From: Deroplatys truncata
Lineage: Eukaryota; Arthropoda; Insecta; Mantodea; Mantidae
Length of the DNA: 64,000 bases
Direction: 5' to 3'
Assembly: GCA_030765065.1 (NCBI GenBank)
Contig: CM060983.1
Location: 50,900,067 to 50,964,066, forward strand
Position numbers and translations under genes: made by a program. Shown piece by piece: positions 43,856 through 54,431 of the stretch. The first letter of the stretch is position 1. The number at the start of each line of letters is the position of its first letter. The notes under the pieces are model-generated. The model made no database searches and was not told where the DNA came from. It was given only the letters and a program-made list of their open reading frames with translations.

Positions 43856-44725
43856 TGAGACAGTATTTTAACACTTAAATGATTTCAGTCAAATTATATA
43901 ATATAAAATGCATGTAACAGTCATTGTATTAGTGTTTATATTACTATGTACGTGTTCAATAATATTATGTGAATGTATTATGTAAGTTAATAATGTAGGA
44001 GCTGTAAAAATAATAGGTTAAAAGTTGCTAACAATGAGGTAACCTTGAGGCAATAATGAATTAGAAAGTTTATTAATGCTACTGGTAATTCTTGGAACAA
44101 CAATAATGTAATTTTTTAGACAGTTTATAAATAGCCAATCAACAACCAGAAAAAAGCTTAAGTTAAATAAAAGAATTTTATTGGAGTAGGATTAGCCAAT
44201 CAGAAACTGAAATGGAGCAAAATTTAAAAATTCAGAAGATAGTTGCCAGCAGACAGCGTTCCTAACCGGACGCGAGACTCGTCCTCGGAAGCTTAATACG
44301 TATTCAGTGTGAGACAAAAATAGTTTACGAGTTAAAATGTGCAAGTAATTAATAAATAATCTCACAGCCCTCTCTATATCAGTGAAGTGTTATTTAAATC
44401 GTGTCAAGGATTAATAAATGGAGTGAAGTACAAATTATAATCTGTGTAAGTCTACATTATTCAGCCGCACAACACCTTGTTAAGAAATTCATGTCTCTAA
44501 AAGTAAATACTTACGCAGCCGAGGCAAACATAAAAATATAATATTTAAAAGGAAAACAGTAAAATACAAAGTTGATTCGTAAACTTTAGGCGAAGGCCAT
44601 CTGGTACCATACGTGCGGTTGCAACTACTTCAATTTTGGCTCCCCGACAATTGAACTACAATACAGCACCTTCCTCAAATTGACGCCCAAAGCGTGGTGC
44701 AAATAACAAAACAATACCTTCCCCA
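43856..44725 (+). repeat. Solo LTR, family LTR1, copy 6
   Basis: 870 bp, TGAGACAGTATTTTAACAC to ACCTTCCCCA, duplication AGTT (43852-43855, 44726-44729). Contains GGCTCCCCGACAATTGAAC and TTGACGCCCAAAGCGTGGTG, two stretches that resemble tRNA-primer sites. Confidence 0.9.
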
Positions 44726-44729
44726 AGTT

Positions 44730-45166
44730 GAATACTGTGTTCCAAAACAAACTCTATAGCACTTCTCATTAATATTTATTATATTTTTTCTGATTATACT
44801 AAAAACAATTAATTTATATTTCTATCTTTAAGAGGGCAAAAACTTTATTTTGCACTAACAAAATTAATCTTATTGGGCAACTTAGCTACTGATTGAATCT
44901 TCATTTTCTTGTTTGAATTAACTATATAGCTCAATTTTAAGTATACTTTTCAAATTCCAAAAGACAGAAAGTATCGAAAAATCAGAAATAGGACAAAAAT
45001 TAATTAAAAGCTTAATTTGTTTTGGTTTACAAAAATCTTACCATACAATATGATCACAAAATGATGGACGCCTTAAAAGCATTGCGACTTCATCCAGTTC
45101 TTCTCCAGTTACTCTTCACTTTCTCCTAGGGCATAGTGTTGTAATAAACCACGCTCGAAGCAGTTT
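44730..45166. other. Unassigned A/T-rich stretch
   Basis: Nothing recognised. Confidence 0.35.
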
Positions 45167-45350
45167 CTTCTCTCTTTCGCTCACTCATTAGAACGTCGCA
45201 CACAGGACCTCTCTTCTCTCTTCCGGTCACTCACTTGAGTGTCGAACACAGGAGTCATCTTCTCTCGCTCAATAGACCACAGAACTCGCTGAGCAAGTAC
45301 GGCATTCAACAACAACCTGCTGCCGCGATGTATACGCTCCTCTTTATACC
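45167..45350 (-). repeat. 46-bp tandem repeat downstream of a TATA-like box
   Basis: Two full 46-bp units and a partial third (45167-45275) share CTTCTCTC, TCACTCA and ACACAGGA. On the minus strand they lie about 75 bp below a TATAAAGAGG box (45348). The layout resembles LTR2 copy B (TATA then 36-bp tandem units), so this may be an undetermined LTR. Ends not found. Confidence 0.45.
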
Positions 45351-45359
45351 TACAAGAGC

Positions 45360-46590
45360 TCCGGAAAAGTTCTTACGCCCCAAAAGGAGAGGGAAAGTAT
45401 ACTCTAAGTTTAGTCATCCTTCTTGATTACCTTCCTACGTACTTCCTTAACCGTGAGCGCCTTCCTCCTGTATCTCTCTCAAACCAATCTTGCGCCGGTT
45501 AGCGCTGTTGGAAACCCGCAATCCACGAAGGGAAGGTCGGGCTTCTTCATAATATTATATACAGTTATAAACTAGAGGAATCAGGTTATGACCTAAAAAA
45601 CAAAATTTCGATTTAACTGAGAAAAATTGAGTCCTTCAAATATTTTATTTACGTATGTTGGGCTGTTATTGGGTATGTGTCTTCTGTTCTCTTCATGTGC
45701 TAGGAGACGATGGCGCGAAAATCTTTGGCCAACCAAGAAAAGAGAAATGCGGAAAAACACTGAGGGGTAAGGTCGTAAGTAAGGAGTTTAGATCTTTTTT
45801 TGTTTTGTTTAAAACAGCAACTGATATTATGTTGGGTGCAATATTGTAATTTGTTGTAAGTTTTTAATTAAAAAAACTGGTGCAAAGCTGTAATTGCTCT
45901 ATATTTTAATATTTTGCATACCAGAATTATAAACATGCGTTATTGTTGGTCAAAATGGTTAATATTTTCCTAAATTACTGTAATAAAAATTACGTCATAA
46001 AATCGTAAAGTTGCACTTTTCATAAAAGCTGCAAAAATAGGAAACTTAGCAATGTCAACTCCTTTCTTAATTTTCAAAATACACTTTAGTTTCGAGAGCA
46101 AAATATACCATACACACCAGACTATAACAAATTTAATATAATTACAGTAAATTATTAAATGCATAAGTTAATGCTAACTACAAAAACAAGTCAGTAGATT
46201 GTGATAATATTAGCCTGCTTGAAAAAGAAGTCAATACCAATGTTTTAAAATAACCTGAAGCTTTTACTCTCGATCCAATTAAGAAATCGTTCGTTTTCTT
46301 TCTCATAACATCATTTCATTGGAAATAGGAATAACTCTGCTTTTTTAGCTTCTACTAAAACCTCTTCCGGCAAATGCATTTCTGCTTTTAATATCAACAA
46401 ACATATGAACTACAATAAGCCCCATAGATATGATGACATTGCAAAACTAACAATAATAACTTCCTTAGTAATCAATTATTATTATTATTATTATTATTAT
46501 TTGGGTTCTATTATTTTTGTTTTTCCAAAAAAACAGCGCAGAAAATTCCTTTTTAATCTTATAAAATTATTAAATTATAAGCGCTTCGGT
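45360..46590. other. Unassigned, with (ATT)n at 46477-46501
   Basis: Low-complexity A/T-rich DNA. No gene or repeat recognised except the microsatellite. Confidence 0.4.
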
Positions 46591-46594
46591 CTAC

Positions 46595-46725
46595 GCAGAT
46601 CATTTGTGCCTATACTCCTGAACGGGGTCTTCGGGAAGGAGGGATGAAGTGAGAGGAGACAGAGGGCGGCCGGACCAGAAGGCATGTAAGGCAGAGGGCA
46701 GGGTCCCTACCATTTACAGATTTGG
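46595..46725. repeat. GC-rich short repeat block
   Basis: GAGGGCGGCCGGACCAGAAG and GGTCCCTACCATTTACAGA match the block at 23900-23998. Confidence 0.55.
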
Positions 46726-46727
46726 TG

Positions 46728-46965
46728 GCTGGACGCTCCTTAACTGCTGTGCTCATTAGCATCCCATTCTATATTGGGCGTGAAGGTCCGGCAATTTTGC
46801 TTAGAGGCCTCTTTATCAGGCTTGAGGTTCTTTTACGTGCCGTAAATCTACGACACGGGACCACCGGCGTTACTTCCCTTCCGAAGGAAGCCATGCTAAA
46901 CGCCCGAAAACTTTACGCCCTTGGGAACTAGAGACTAGCATGTTATCCACTACACCACGAAGGAC
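46728..46965 (-). repeat. SINE-C copy
   Basis: CTGGACGCTCCTTAACTGCT, CTATATTGGGCGTGAAGGTC, CTTGAGGTTCTTTTACGTGC, CCTTCCGAAGGAAGCCATGC in the SINE-C order. Confidence 0.8.
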
Positions 46966-46974
46966 GACATGACT

Positions 46975-47315
46975 GTTGCAGCCCTTCCCCCTCCCCCCTC
47001 CCCCTTAGGCTTACCCGGAGACCACTCGCTGTTTGGAGGACAAAGGTTACCTAACAGTATCCTTTTCCCTCATGCATACGCCGAAACCTCCCGCCGACAC
47101 TTGCAACCCTGAAAGGGATCAAGTGAAATGAGAATAGAGATGAAATGAAGAGACAGGAAATTCGGGGGATGTAATGATGCTTCCCAGCATTCCCCTGGCG
47201 ACCCGGGAAAACCCCGAAAAAACCCATTGGTCAGCAGAGTTGACCACGGGAATCGAACCCACGACCTCTCGAATGCGGGCCACAGTCGTAATCGCCTAGA
47301 GCCATTCCACTAGGT
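46975..47315 (-). repeat. SINE-B copy
   Basis: Head at the right with minus-strand B-box CGTGGGTTCGATTCCCGTGG; body CCGCCGACACTTGCAACCCT and GAAAACCCCGAAAAAACCC. Confidence 0.78.
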
Positions 47316-47447
47316 AAAGTATAAGCTTACTTCAGAGATACTAATATTTTACCCATGGAAAGCTGACCTTTCAGTGCTTCTAATTGTTTAACCTACGTTT
47401 GAAGTTGAATCAAAAGTTTATTTTTCGTTAACTTTCCGAGAATCTGA

Positions 47448-48320
47448 TATTTGGCATTCACACGACTTTCTCTCCCATTCTTCTATAAACTAATCTTGTT
47501 AATACAAATATCTGTGGCTACTTATTTATTCATTTCGCTGTAGGTATAATAATACATTAAGCTAAACCGATAGTCAAATGACGGCCACTTCTGTTCTGTT
47601 TGCATTAACACGAAGAAGAATGAAAGAAAAAGAGAGTAACGATTTGTAGTTGGAGAAAACTATAAAAGTATAAATATATAACAAGGTATATCTCGAAAAT
47701 AGTTAACTCCACAAAATATTTTGACATAAATTGTGTTTTTTAACGAGAGGTAGATCTAGTTAAATAACGTATATACAAGAGGGACATTGGAGGCTGAGGC
47801 GACAGTTAAATATTTAAAAAGCGGTTGCTACAGGCTGGTTTAGAAATTCTATACTCTTTTCAAAGCTATGGCGAGAAAGCATTTAAAAATTACAACAGAG
47901 TGAGTAAATGCATTAAGCTTTGGTCTCCCTCGTATTCTCATCAGTTATTTTGCATAAAATTCATTTCGAATGAAGAGGAATTCAAAGAAAACTCAATATA
48001 TAAATTATATTTATCATAAATATCTTAAATGTATGTTTATTTTATTAAAATTCTTAAATCAGTTTCTGAAAACATAAAAAATAAGGAAAGGTTTTACATA
48101 TGAGGGGATACCCTTGAAAATCTTGGAAGATGCTGAACTTAATACCAAGTCTGATATTAATTTATTCGGCATTTTGTTTTGAGATATGGTGTTCACAAAC
48201 ACACACACAGACGTTTTTCTAAATTATTTCAACTCAGAGAACCACAGAACACTATTTCCGTTAAAATCTCGACTTTTAATTTTTGAATAGAATACATACT
48301 CCCTTTACTTACTATGTGTA
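47448..48320 (-). repeat. Old R1 copy, both ends recognisable
   Basis: Starts AATCTGATATTTGGCATTCA on the plus strand and ends CCCTTTACTTACTATGTGTA. The interior is strongly diverged. The two short plus-strand frames are not genes. Confidence 0.65.
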
Positions 48321-48329
48321 AGTGAAGTG

Positions 48330-48876
48330 AGGTGCCGCGGGAGGTTCCGCTCCATCTCGACGACCGCCTACTTTTTTTTTTCGAGTGGAGGAGAAAATGA
48401 TTTAATCACTAACCCCAGCCCCGATGGGAGTCAGAACTGGGAGTGTGGGACTCACCAGTGAATGGCATACCCACTAAAAACTCCTCCACCGGAGTAGGAA
48501 AGGAGAAGGCTTGCAACGGTACCGCCTAAAGCACCCGCGCATTCCAAGGTGACGGTGTGACTGGACCGCAGTGCGGTCACCAGGGGAGTAAGGAATTGTT
48601 GCCGGGAGACAGACTTGACCAGGGCCCAGTCTGCCCCCGCAGCGAAGTAAAGGAGAAAATAGTGTGATTCATGTGAAGGATTAGTGGCGCTTGGATTTGC
48701 GATAGGAGTTAGAGGATTGAGAGGAGTGTGGCATCACGTGGGTTTCCAGGAAGTTGCGGATGAGGATGTAGCTTTCTTGAAGTTGTTTGAAGTGGTCATG
48801 AAGTCCCTTGATAGCGTTCTTTGTTGTCGTTTGGAGCTCTCACATCCCCGTGACTGAGGTCCCGAGGGCACCCTGG
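48330..48876 (-). pseudogene. Possible retroelement ORF remnant
   Basis: Minus strand near 48850-48690 reads ELQTTTKNAIKGLHDHFKQL, QESYILIRNFLETHVMP and SYRKSKRH before a stop: amphipathic, coiled-coil-like, as in LINE ORF1 or gag C-termini. The left half is GC-rich with CTCCTCCACCGGAGTAGGAA and contains no frame. Function and family not recognised; cut on the right by an R1. Confidence 0.3.
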
Positions 48877-48877
48877 A

Positions 48878-48906
48878 TCAAAAAAAAAACATTTTTTGAA
48901 ACATGT

Positions 48907-48955
<49 letters not shown>

Positions 48956-49631
48956 TGTGAACAGCATAACTCGTAAAAGAACAGTCGGATAAACACCAAA
49001 CTTGGTATTTAGGTTCAATATCTTCCAGAGATGGGACACGAAGGTTTTCAAGAAAATCCCCCCACACCAGATTACCCTTTACATGAAACATTTTTCGAAA
49101 ATTTTAATTTTCTCAAAAATGGCTCTAACGATTTTAGTTAAAATATCATATGGTTAAGATATTTTTATGACAAATAAAACGTATATCATGAATTTTCTGG
49201 GAAAGTCTCCAAAAGTATACTTCATTGTGAGCGACTTTTGTATAACTGGTAAACCATAAGAAATAGACAAAGTTTTACTATACAAAAAATGTAGATCGCG
49301 TTAAAATACACAATTTATGTGATATACTTTTTTTTGTTTGTTGAGTGAACCATTTTCGAGATGTTGCTTGTTATTCCCTTAAATTTTCCAATACTTTTTC
49401 TCAAATGGGAATTCGTTATTCATTTTTTTATGTCCTGGTCATACAAAGAGAATGGAATACTCCACATAGCAACCAGCTCTTAAAATATTTGACTATGGCT
49501 TAAAGCCTACCAATTCCCCTTGCATCTACAAGAAAATTAGCAATACGGTTAACATGAAGCATATGGAGAATAAGCATTTGTAAAAATAGTGTGTACAAGT
49601 GGAAAAAGTCATGTGAGTGTAACACATCAGA
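48878..49631 (+). repeat. R1 repeat, 5'-truncated
   Basis: Begins in the A-run before CATTTTTTGAAACATGTC, has an uninterrupted (GT)22-like run (48909-48953), and ends ACACATCAGA. The first ~115 bp of R1 are missing. Confidence 0.82.
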
Positions 49632-49649
49632 TTTTTTTTATTCAACCGT

Positions 49650-49800
49650 AACCTTTACAAACGTCATAGATTTACGGCACGTAAAAGAACCTCAAACCTG
49701 CTAAACAGGCCTCTGAGCAACAGTTCCGATCTTTCATGCACAATATAGAATACGATGCTCAGGACCACAGTAGATAAAAAAAACGTCCATAAAGAAAATA
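49650..49800 (+). repeat. SINE-C, 5'-truncated
   Basis: ATAGATTTACGGCACGTAAA, GAACCTCAAACCTGCTAAAC, then CGTCCATAAAGAAAATAAAG, the 3' half and tail of SINE-C. Confidence 0.75.
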
Positions 49801-49859
49801 AAGAAAACTCAGTTTTTAGTTTTCTAGCTGTAACCTCAATTCCAAGAGTTGTCATATTA

Positions 49860-50183
49860 TTCATTCATTCAGTCATTATCTGTTTACCCTCCTCTTATGT
49901 AGGACTTACACCCCCCAGGACTTACAAGCGGGTGCCTGGGGTCAGAGGCCCGTCAAGGAGCAGACACTCATGGATCAGATAGAACAACCAGGATGAGTGA
50001 TCAGTCCGATGCCTGGTATGGGGTGAAGGAAGTAGATGAAACGAAATGTTGGTGAAATGGATGAAAGGAAAGGTGATGATGGAGCAGTTGGTGGAATGAA
50101 TGGCGGGGGAAACCGGAGAACCCGGAGAAAACCCACCCAGACGCCGCTTCGTCCACCACAAATCCCACATGCAGGTCCCTGGG
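49860..50183 (-). repeat. SINE-A, head-truncated, with target duplication
   Basis: Flanked by the perfect 15-bp duplication AGAGTTGTCATATTA (49845-49859, 50184-50198). The left end is a TTCATTCATTCAG tail. The tRNA-like head is missing beyond CCCACATGCAGGTCCCTGG, so this copy stopped short during reverse transcription. Confidence 0.92.
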
Positions 50184-50394
50184 AGAGTTGTCATATTAAC
50201 CGTCCTTAATTTTGAACCGATTTCAACCAACCTTAAAGGGTTCTTCAACGTCATATATAAGACTACGAACGGGGGCCATTAGGCGCTTTGCAGTAGCATA
50301 CACACCTAGAAAGAAAATCTCCAGTATGGCCGGTGATACTAAAAGAAAGCTTTATAATTATGCACTCTTTGCATGCTTAATCTGCAGTAGTTAA

Positions 50395-51030
50395 AAAATC
50401 CTACGTGTTGCACTCTCTTCTATAAACTATTGCAAAATTTTATTCCCCTATCTACTTCTTGTTAATACAAATAAAAGTTGAATAGTCATTTCGTGGGAGG
50501 TATAAGAAAAACACAATAGGCTAAAGCGACAGTCAAATCTTTTAAAACCCCTATGTTATCTAATGGCTTTGTTATTCTATTCTCTGTGCATGAACTTGAA
50601 AAAAAAGAGAAAAAAATAGCGATTTGTAGTTGAGAAAACTATGAAGTATTTCAAAATTCAATCCAATAACAACTGATATCCCTGATTTGGATGATGCCAC
50701 AAGAAAAAAAGATTATTTGAAATAAACTGTTTGTTTTAAAGAATTTACATTTTTTGTGTAGTAATATTTGTCTATCTCGTATGGCTTACCTAATATACAA
50801 AAGTGACTCAGAATGAAGAGGATTTCAAAGAATATTCCAGGAAATTCAAGATATAAATTTTATTTGTCATAATAACCGCTTAAACATACCTATAGTATTT
50901 TAATGAAAGCCGTTAAAGCCATTTTTGAGAAAATCAAAATTAGCAAACATTTTCCATGTAAACGTAGTTTAGGTTGGTGATTTTATTGAAAATCTTCGTG
51001 TCCCATCCTTGAAAGATCCTGAACTTAATT
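50395..51030 (-). repeat. Old R1 copy
   Basis: TCCTACGTGTTGCACTCTCT (50400) to CTTGAAAGATCCTGAACTTA. The right side is continued only by a SINE-C. Confidence 0.65.
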
Positions 51031-51044
51031 TATTTATTTTTTTT

Positions 51045-51310
51045 GGGGTTACCATGCTAGACTCTAGTTCCCGAGGTCGCGTGTTAAAACCCGTCGGAGG
51101 GCGAGGATTTTTCGGGCGTAAAAATCCTTAGCGTGGCTTCCTTCTGAAGGGAAGTAAAGCCGGCGGTCACGCGTCGTAGATTTACGCCACGTAAAAGAAC
51201 CTCAAACCTGATAAAGAGGCCTCTGAGCAAAATTCCCGGTGTTTCACACCCAATATAGAATGGGACGCTAAGGACCTAGTTAAAGAGCGTCCATAAATAA
51301 AACTAAAAAA
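51045..51310 (+). repeat. SINE-C, most complete copy
   Basis: Head GGTCGCGTGTTAAAACCCGT (B-box-like), body GCCGGCGGTCACGCGTCGTA, tail GCGTCCATAAATAAAACTAA. About 265 bp, inserted between R1 sequences. Confidence 0.8.
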
Positions 51311-51317
51311 AATTATT

Positions 51318-52010
51318 GCATTTCACTCAAAAATTCAATACCGAGATTTCACCGGAAATACATGTTTTGATGTGCCCTGATCCCAAATAAAGCGTTTTTG
51401 GAAAAAATGACCGTGTGTGTGTGTGTCTCTCTGTGAACAGCATAACTCAAAAAAGAAGAGTCGGATAAATACCAAAACTCGTATTTGAATTTAGCATCTT
51501 CCAAGGTTGGGGTACGAAGATTTTCAACAAAATCCTCGCACACCAAATTAGCTTTTACGTCGTACATTTTTCGAAAATTCTTATTTTCTAAAGAATGACT
51601 GTAATGGTTTTGATTAAAATACCATACATTAAATATATTTACATGATAAATAAAATGTATATCTTTAATTTTCTGGGAATAGCCTTGGAGAGGCCCTTTA
51701 TTCGGAGAGAATTTTGCATAACAGATAGATGAAAACGAACCACAAAAAATGTAGGTCTCTTCAATACACACAATTTACTTTTAAATGAGTTTTTTGTAGC
51801 ATAAGCCGTTTCTGAGATATGCATTATTAATGGTTCGAATAGCTCAATGCTTGCCATTCTTTTAAAGTCCCATCGATTTATTTTCAGTATGGAATTTTAA
51901 AGCCAGCATATAGCGTCCAGTTCTTAAACATTTGACTATCGCTGTTCTCTTTCTATCTATAACGAAATGTGTAATGTAGCTATTTCTGCAAAGGTTTATT
52001 TGGATTAAAC
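51318..52010 (+). repeat. Old R1 copy
   Basis: CACTCAAAAATTCAATACCG, TGTGTGTGTGTGTCTCTCTG, CATAACTCAAAAAAGAAGAG, GAGATATGCATTATTAATGG. Interrupted at its 3' side by a SINE-A tail. Confidence 0.75.
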
Positions 52011-52016
52011 TCTACT

Positions 52017-52186
52017 CCTTCATCCCATACCAGGCATCGGGCTGATCACCCATCCTGGATGCTCTGTCTGATCCATGAGTGTCTGCTCCTCGACGGGCCT
52101 CTGACCCCAGGCACCCGCTTGTAAGTCCTGGGGGGTGTAAGTCCTACATAAGAGGAGGATAAACAGATAATGAATGAATGAAGAAA
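52017..52186 (+). repeat. SINE-A, 5'-truncated
   Basis: CCATACCAGGCATCGGGCTG to ACATAAGAGGAGGATAAACA and AATGAATGAATGAAG tail. Confidence 0.85.
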
Positions 52187-52189
52187 GAT

Positions 52190-52949
52190 AGAAAGATACG
52201 CTTTTGTAAGAATAGTACACAAAATTTCTTTAGCTTACTATAAATAATATGTTCATAGTATTTCAGATTATAAATTTCATGTTTTACTGAAACCAGCTAA
52301 CGCGTTGCAGGGAAGTGAGGAGCGAAAGCTAGGTCTACCACTGTAGCTACTACCCTAAATACTGGGACTAGGAATGTCCTCGCCCGAGTTCCTTTAAGTC
52401 ACCGCAGCGACGCGCAGAGCAAACAGACGTTTCTACTTGAGACTGAATTATTCAGAGCACGGATCTTTTGGTACGTGAGCATATACCGACAACTTGTTAA
52501 CAAAGTGCGGATCTTGCCGATTTGCAAAGAATGTCTTCCTGCCGTAGATAATGACTGCTAACTAGCTCTCTCTCTTCTTTACCTTATATAACAGTTACTA
52601 GCGAATTGACTAAAGTTTATTTCGCCCCGGGGTCACAATGAAAATAAGTACTCATTCTTGACAAGTGCAGGTCATAGAGGAATGTTGTAAATAATAGGAA
52701 CAAAAGATAACTAGTTGTTTGCAGTTTAGTGAATTACATTACCTACTCTTGGGAGAGGGATAATTCAATTTGTTAGTAGCCTAAAGCACTTGCAGATAAT
52801 ACGGAGACTTTAGTGGCCAGCAATTTACCATGCCTTGGGATTTTGTCGTTTCAGTCTATTGCAACATGAGAGCAAACAAGGTACAGTGTAATTACTTTCC
52901 CTAAAGGCTCATAAAGTTGTAGATCCGAGGAATAAGTCTGGCATTACCA
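52190..52949. other. Unassigned stretch
   Basis: No gene or repeat recognised apart from a short R1-like piece near 52200. Confidence 0.35.
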
Positions 52950-52952
52950 CTA

Positions 52953-53937
52953 TGAGGCAGTATTTTTAACACTTGAATAATTTCAATTAAATTATATAAT
53001 ATGTAAATTCAATAACAGCCCGCCTTGAAGCAATATGTATGTAACAGTCATTGCATATGCTTATATCATTGTATCCATGTGTAATAGTGTTATGTGACTA
53101 TATTACGTAATTTAATAATATGGGAGCTGTGAGAAAAATAGATTTAAAACTTGCTAACAATGAGGTAACAATGAGGTAACCTTGAGGCCATAATGAGTTT
53201 GAGAGTTTAAATTATTAGAGCAGTAATAATGTAAATTTTGAGACAGTTTTAAAAAATAGCCAATCAACAAACAGAAAAAGATTTACTTTAATGAAGGTAT
53301 TCTATTGGAGTAGGATTAGCCAATCAGAGACTTGAAATACAGAAATTTACAAGTTTAGACGGCTGAAATCAAGTCAGTTGCCTGCAGACCGGGATAGTAA
53401 CCGGATGCAAGATGCGTCCTCTAGAAAAATATGATACGTATTCATGTGAGACGAAAAATAAGTATACGCGTTAATAAAGTGCAAGTATTAAATAAAAGAA
53501 TCTCACAGCTCTCTATATCGGTGAAGTGCTATTTAATTTGTGTCAGTGATTAATAAAAAGGAGTGAATTAAAACTTAAAATCCGTGTAAGCCTACATTCT
53601 TTGTCGCATCACGCCCTGTCTAAGAGAAACGTGTCTCTAACAATAATACTGACGCAGGCGAAGCAAACATAAATATTTAAAGAAGCAGTTTAATAACAAA
53701 GTTAATATTTTTTTAAATTTGGAGCAAAGGCCACCTGAAAGTACATTTGGGGCAAAGGCTACCGGAAACTGTTTACTATACGTGCGGTTACACCTACTAC
53801 AAGTTCGGCTCCCCAACAGTAGAACCATAACACAACTCCTACTTAAAAATCGGGTTTTCATACGTAGCAGCAAACAACGTAAAGAACAATTCTACTTCAA
53901 ATTGACGTCCATACGTGGTGCAAAATAAACAACTTCA
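52953..53937 (+). repeat. Solo LTR, family LTR1, copy 7
   Basis: TGAGGCAGTATTTTTAACAC to ACAACTTCA, about 985 bp. The flanks ACTA and ACAA are an imperfect duplication, so the end is tentative. It carries the same doubled TTGGRGCAAAGGCYACC unit (53720-53770) as copy 2. Confidence 0.78.
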
Positions 53938-54189
53938 ACAAAACACCATCTTCAACTTCATGAGTATCCTTTATATCGGGGTTATCATGAAACTCGCGAC
54001 TGACAGCCCGCTGCTCCCATGACATTGCTATACGAATCCACTCGTGCAGTAGCGGCGGACCAATTTAACGTACATGCGATGCTGTCTGCTTATTCGACTG
54101 GTGTATGGGGATTTCTTATATAAAGTTTACTTTTAAGAATTTCCTATATATATGATAATAACATATATTCAGATCTAGAGAACCAGGCA

Positions 54190-54382
54190 ATTATTCTGTC
54201 ATAAAAACACTTTGTAATGCTTCATTAAACATACTTTCTGTATGTGAATTTGCATTATTGTGCATAAAGTATGTATGACCAGATTCTGTAGTTCTCTGAA
54301 GAAAGGTGTCAGTGTCGATATTTATGGTTTCTTGAAAGCTAATAGAATCGACATTTTTTGTGGCAGTGTTGCCACACAACAC
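54190..54382 (-). pseudogene. IS630/mariner-like transposase fragment (second catalytic motif)
   Basis: Minus-strand ETINIDTDTFLQRTTESGHT followed by YFMHNNANSHTESMFNEALQ and SVF. This fits the YFMQDNA..HTA motif of insect IS630-type transposases, with the catalytic Asp replaced by Asn. A frame change follows, after which DRIIAWFSRSE resembles the next conserved block. About 60 residues only. No termini found. Confidence 0.5.
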
Positions 54383-54431
54383 TCCCCTCTTGATATTGAA
54401 TGAATAAATTTATTTATTATCCACATAGTAA

